Below, one piece after another: positions 6,259-7,377 of a DNA stretch of 7,377 nt (position 1 is its first letter; each line of letters opens with the position of its first letter). This stretch comes from an uncultured Terriglobus sp. Its GTDB lineage: Bacteria > Acidobacteriota > Terriglobia > Terriglobales > Acidobacteriaceae. Made by a program: the position numbers and the translations under genes. The stretch spans positions 1,221 to 8,597 of the forward strand of contig CALMAP010000165.1 of the NCBI GenBank assembly GCA_937859825.1, written 5' to 3'. The notes under the pieces were generated by a model. That model made no database searches. It was not told the origin of the DNA and saw nothing but the letters and a program-made list of their open reading frames with translations.

Positions 6259-6284
6259 GAGGAAAGAGCTATAACTCTTTTGTG
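6259..6284 (+). promoter_or_regulatory. Start-proximal hairpin and ribosome-binding region of the glycosyltransferase gene
   Basis: AAAGAG (6263-6268) and CTCTTT (6275-6280) are exact reverse complements around the loop CTATAA, extendable by a G-U pair (6262/6281), and the hairpin ends directly at GTG 6282. The best Shine-Dalgarno, GAGG (6259-6262), lies 19 nt from the GTG if the RNA is linear, too far for normal initiation. Folding the hairpin would bring it next to the start. It might alternatively hide the purine-rich AAAGAG site. This is an inference from the base pairing. Confidence 0.4.
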
Positions 6285-7377
6285 GACAAGCAGCCCGCAT
6301 CAGAGCGCACGAAAGCCCCGAAAGCCGGCTCGCGCACATGGCTCCGGCCCGTGTTGCTGGTGTGCCTGTTTGTTGCGGCTTTCGCCTTCTACGCGCTCCA
6401 TTTCGTGCACCTGCGCGCCGACTTTCCAAATAATTCGCCGTGGAGCGACTGGGCCAAGTACACCGATGAGGGCTGGTACGGTGACGCAGCCATCCGCCAC
6501 TACCTGCGCGGGACGTGGCACTTGCCGGGCGACTTCAATCCAGCAGCAGCGCTGCCCGTGTGGCCTTTGCTTGAGGCCATCCTCTTTCGCTTTACCGGCG
6601 TCGGCATCGTGGCGGCACGCACGCTGACTGTCTCGGTGTTCGGCGGCATTCTGCTCTGCGGCTTCCTGCTGCTGCGTCGGGGCGCTGGGAATCGCGACGG
6701 TGGTCCGGCCTTGTACTTTAGTACAGCCTGCGCACTGGCGGCCGTTCTTCTCATGGCGAGCAGCCCTTATTTTTTTGTCTTCAGCCGGATGGCCGTGCTG
6801 GAGCCACTGCTGGTTCTATTGACGCTGGTTGCCCTGTTTGTGGCAGGTGCTGTGGGCAAAGTCCACCAGCGCAGCCAAAAGATCATGCTTGAGGTGCTTA
6901 CGGGCGTTCTGATTGCACTGATGATTGGCACCAAGACGACCGCGGTATCGCTTGTTCCGGCAATCGCCTGGATGCTGGCGAGTGCGTGCGCCTGGCGGTG
7001 GCGGTCGATGCTGCGGGCCGCCACGGTTGCAGGTGGAACAGCTCTGCTTCTATGTGTCGCTTACTATCTGGCGCTGGTAAGGCCGCGTTATCTTCAGGAT
7101 TTCCGGTATCTTTTTTCTGCAAACCAATACACCGGCCTCACCGCGAAGAATGCGATGGGGACAATCACCTCCGCGCTGCGCGACGGTATGTGGATGGGCA
7201 GGTTCGTCTACCCGTTTTTCTTTATCGTTCTGGTGTTCGCGTTGATCCGCAGGAGGATCTGGCGCGATTCCGTCTTTGTCTCCCTGCTTCTGTGGATCTG
7301 CGGATACTTCGCCTTTCTGATCTACCATGCGAACCTGCAGCCCCGGTACTATCTGGTGGTTGCCGTGCCCATCGTGC
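6282..7377 (+). CDS. GT39/PMT-family membrane glycosyltransferase (partial, 3' end outside window)
   Basis: The frame from GTG 6282 stays open to the window edge, giving 365 complete codons; family members are usually about 500-600 aa, so the C-terminal part is missing. The product is a polytopic membrane protein that would transfer a sugar from a polyprenyl-phosphate donor on the outer face of the inner membrane. A basic cytoplasmic N-terminus precedes a first helix at about 20-42. The first extracytoplasmic loop holds the acidic pair D62-E63 in YTDEGWYGDAA, the GT39/ArnT-type catalytic region, and SRMAVLEP (168-175) contains the second conserved acidic position, E174. Further helices lie near 107-131, 149-166 and 173-189 and beyond, and QPRYYLVVAVP (353-363) is the familiar late motif. 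Start: an in-frame TGA at 6258-6260 excludes earlier starts and GTG 6282 is the first initiator, with a weak and distant Shine-Dalgarno. Acceptor (protein, lipid A or glycan) is unknown. Confidence 0.85.
   Translation, partial: MDKQPASERTKAPKAGSRTWLRPVLLVCLFVAAFAFYALHFVHLRADFPNNSPWSDWAKYTDEGWYGDAAIRHYLRGTWHLPGDFNPAAALPVWPLLEAILFRFTGVGIVAARTLTVSVFGGILLCGFLLLRRGAGNRDGGPALYFSTACALAAVLLMASSPYFFVFSRMAVLEPLLVLLTLVALFVAGAVGKVHQRSQKIMLEVLTGVLIALMIGTKTTAVSLVPAIAWMLASACAWRWRSMLRAATVAGGTALLLCVAYYLALVRPRYLQDFRYLFSANQYTGLTAKNAMGTITSALRDGMWMGRFVYPFFFIVLVFALIRRRIWRDSVFVSLLLWICGYFAFLIYHANLQPRYYLVVAVPIV

Noticed and set aside
6202..6627. 141-codon plus-strand frame overlapping the glycosyltransferase start
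   Set aside because: A different frame of the same strand gives a long open reading to the window end with GT39 motifs; this one has no family features and stops early.

Overview
The window looks like chromosomal DNA of an Acidobacteriota species, probably from the Terriglobus/Granulicella/Edaphobacter group. This is an inference from the moderately high GC content, from the pairing of a gluconate-2-dehydrogenase-subunit-3-like protein with a GMC flavoprotein, from a large secreted FG-GAP/ASPIC-UnbV propeller protein, and from an intergenic palindrome beginning GTCATTTCGA that resembles dispersed repeats I associate with these genomes. No rRNA, tRNA, CRISPR array, transposase or phage gene is visible.

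Layout. Positions 1-214 hold no convincing gene: a perfect 28-bp palindrome followed by a T-rich run (terminator, 36-68) and an 81-nt stem-loop closed by a 13-bp perfect inverted repeat (69-149). Next come three plus-strand genes: an FtsX/MacB-type ABC permease (215-1306), a Tat-signal small subunit of the gluconate 2-dehydrogenase subunit 3 family (1369-2091) and a GMC FAD oxidoreductase (2109-3680). The last two lie 17 nt apart and are almost certainly one operon; a TTGACA promoter candidate lies in the 62-nt gap before them. A 133-nt convergent intergenic space (3681-3813) contains a nested REP/BIME-like hairpin and a 10-bp tandem duplication. On the minus strand is a 784-aa exported beta-propeller protein (6168-3814). 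A 113-nt divergent intergenic region (6169-6281) carries a 14-bp perfect palindrome inside a wider inverted repeat. It is followed by a GT39/PMT-type membrane glycosyltransferase starting at a GTG (6282) and running off the right edge.

How the genes may work together. The small subunit carries the twin-arginine signal and the flavoprotein has none, so the pair probably folds in the cytoplasm and is exported together to oxidise a sugar or polyol in the periplasm. No cytochrome c subunit is encoded nearby, so the electron acceptor is unknown. The ABC permease has no ATPase gene within the window. The propeller protein and the glycosyltransferase are divergent and may share the palindromic operator. 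All genes belong to recognisable families. The least explained items are the 69-149 structured element, the shared palindrome at 6188-6224, the start-proximal hairpin at 6262-6281, and an Asn in place of the usual acidic FAD-ribose residue in the GMC protein.
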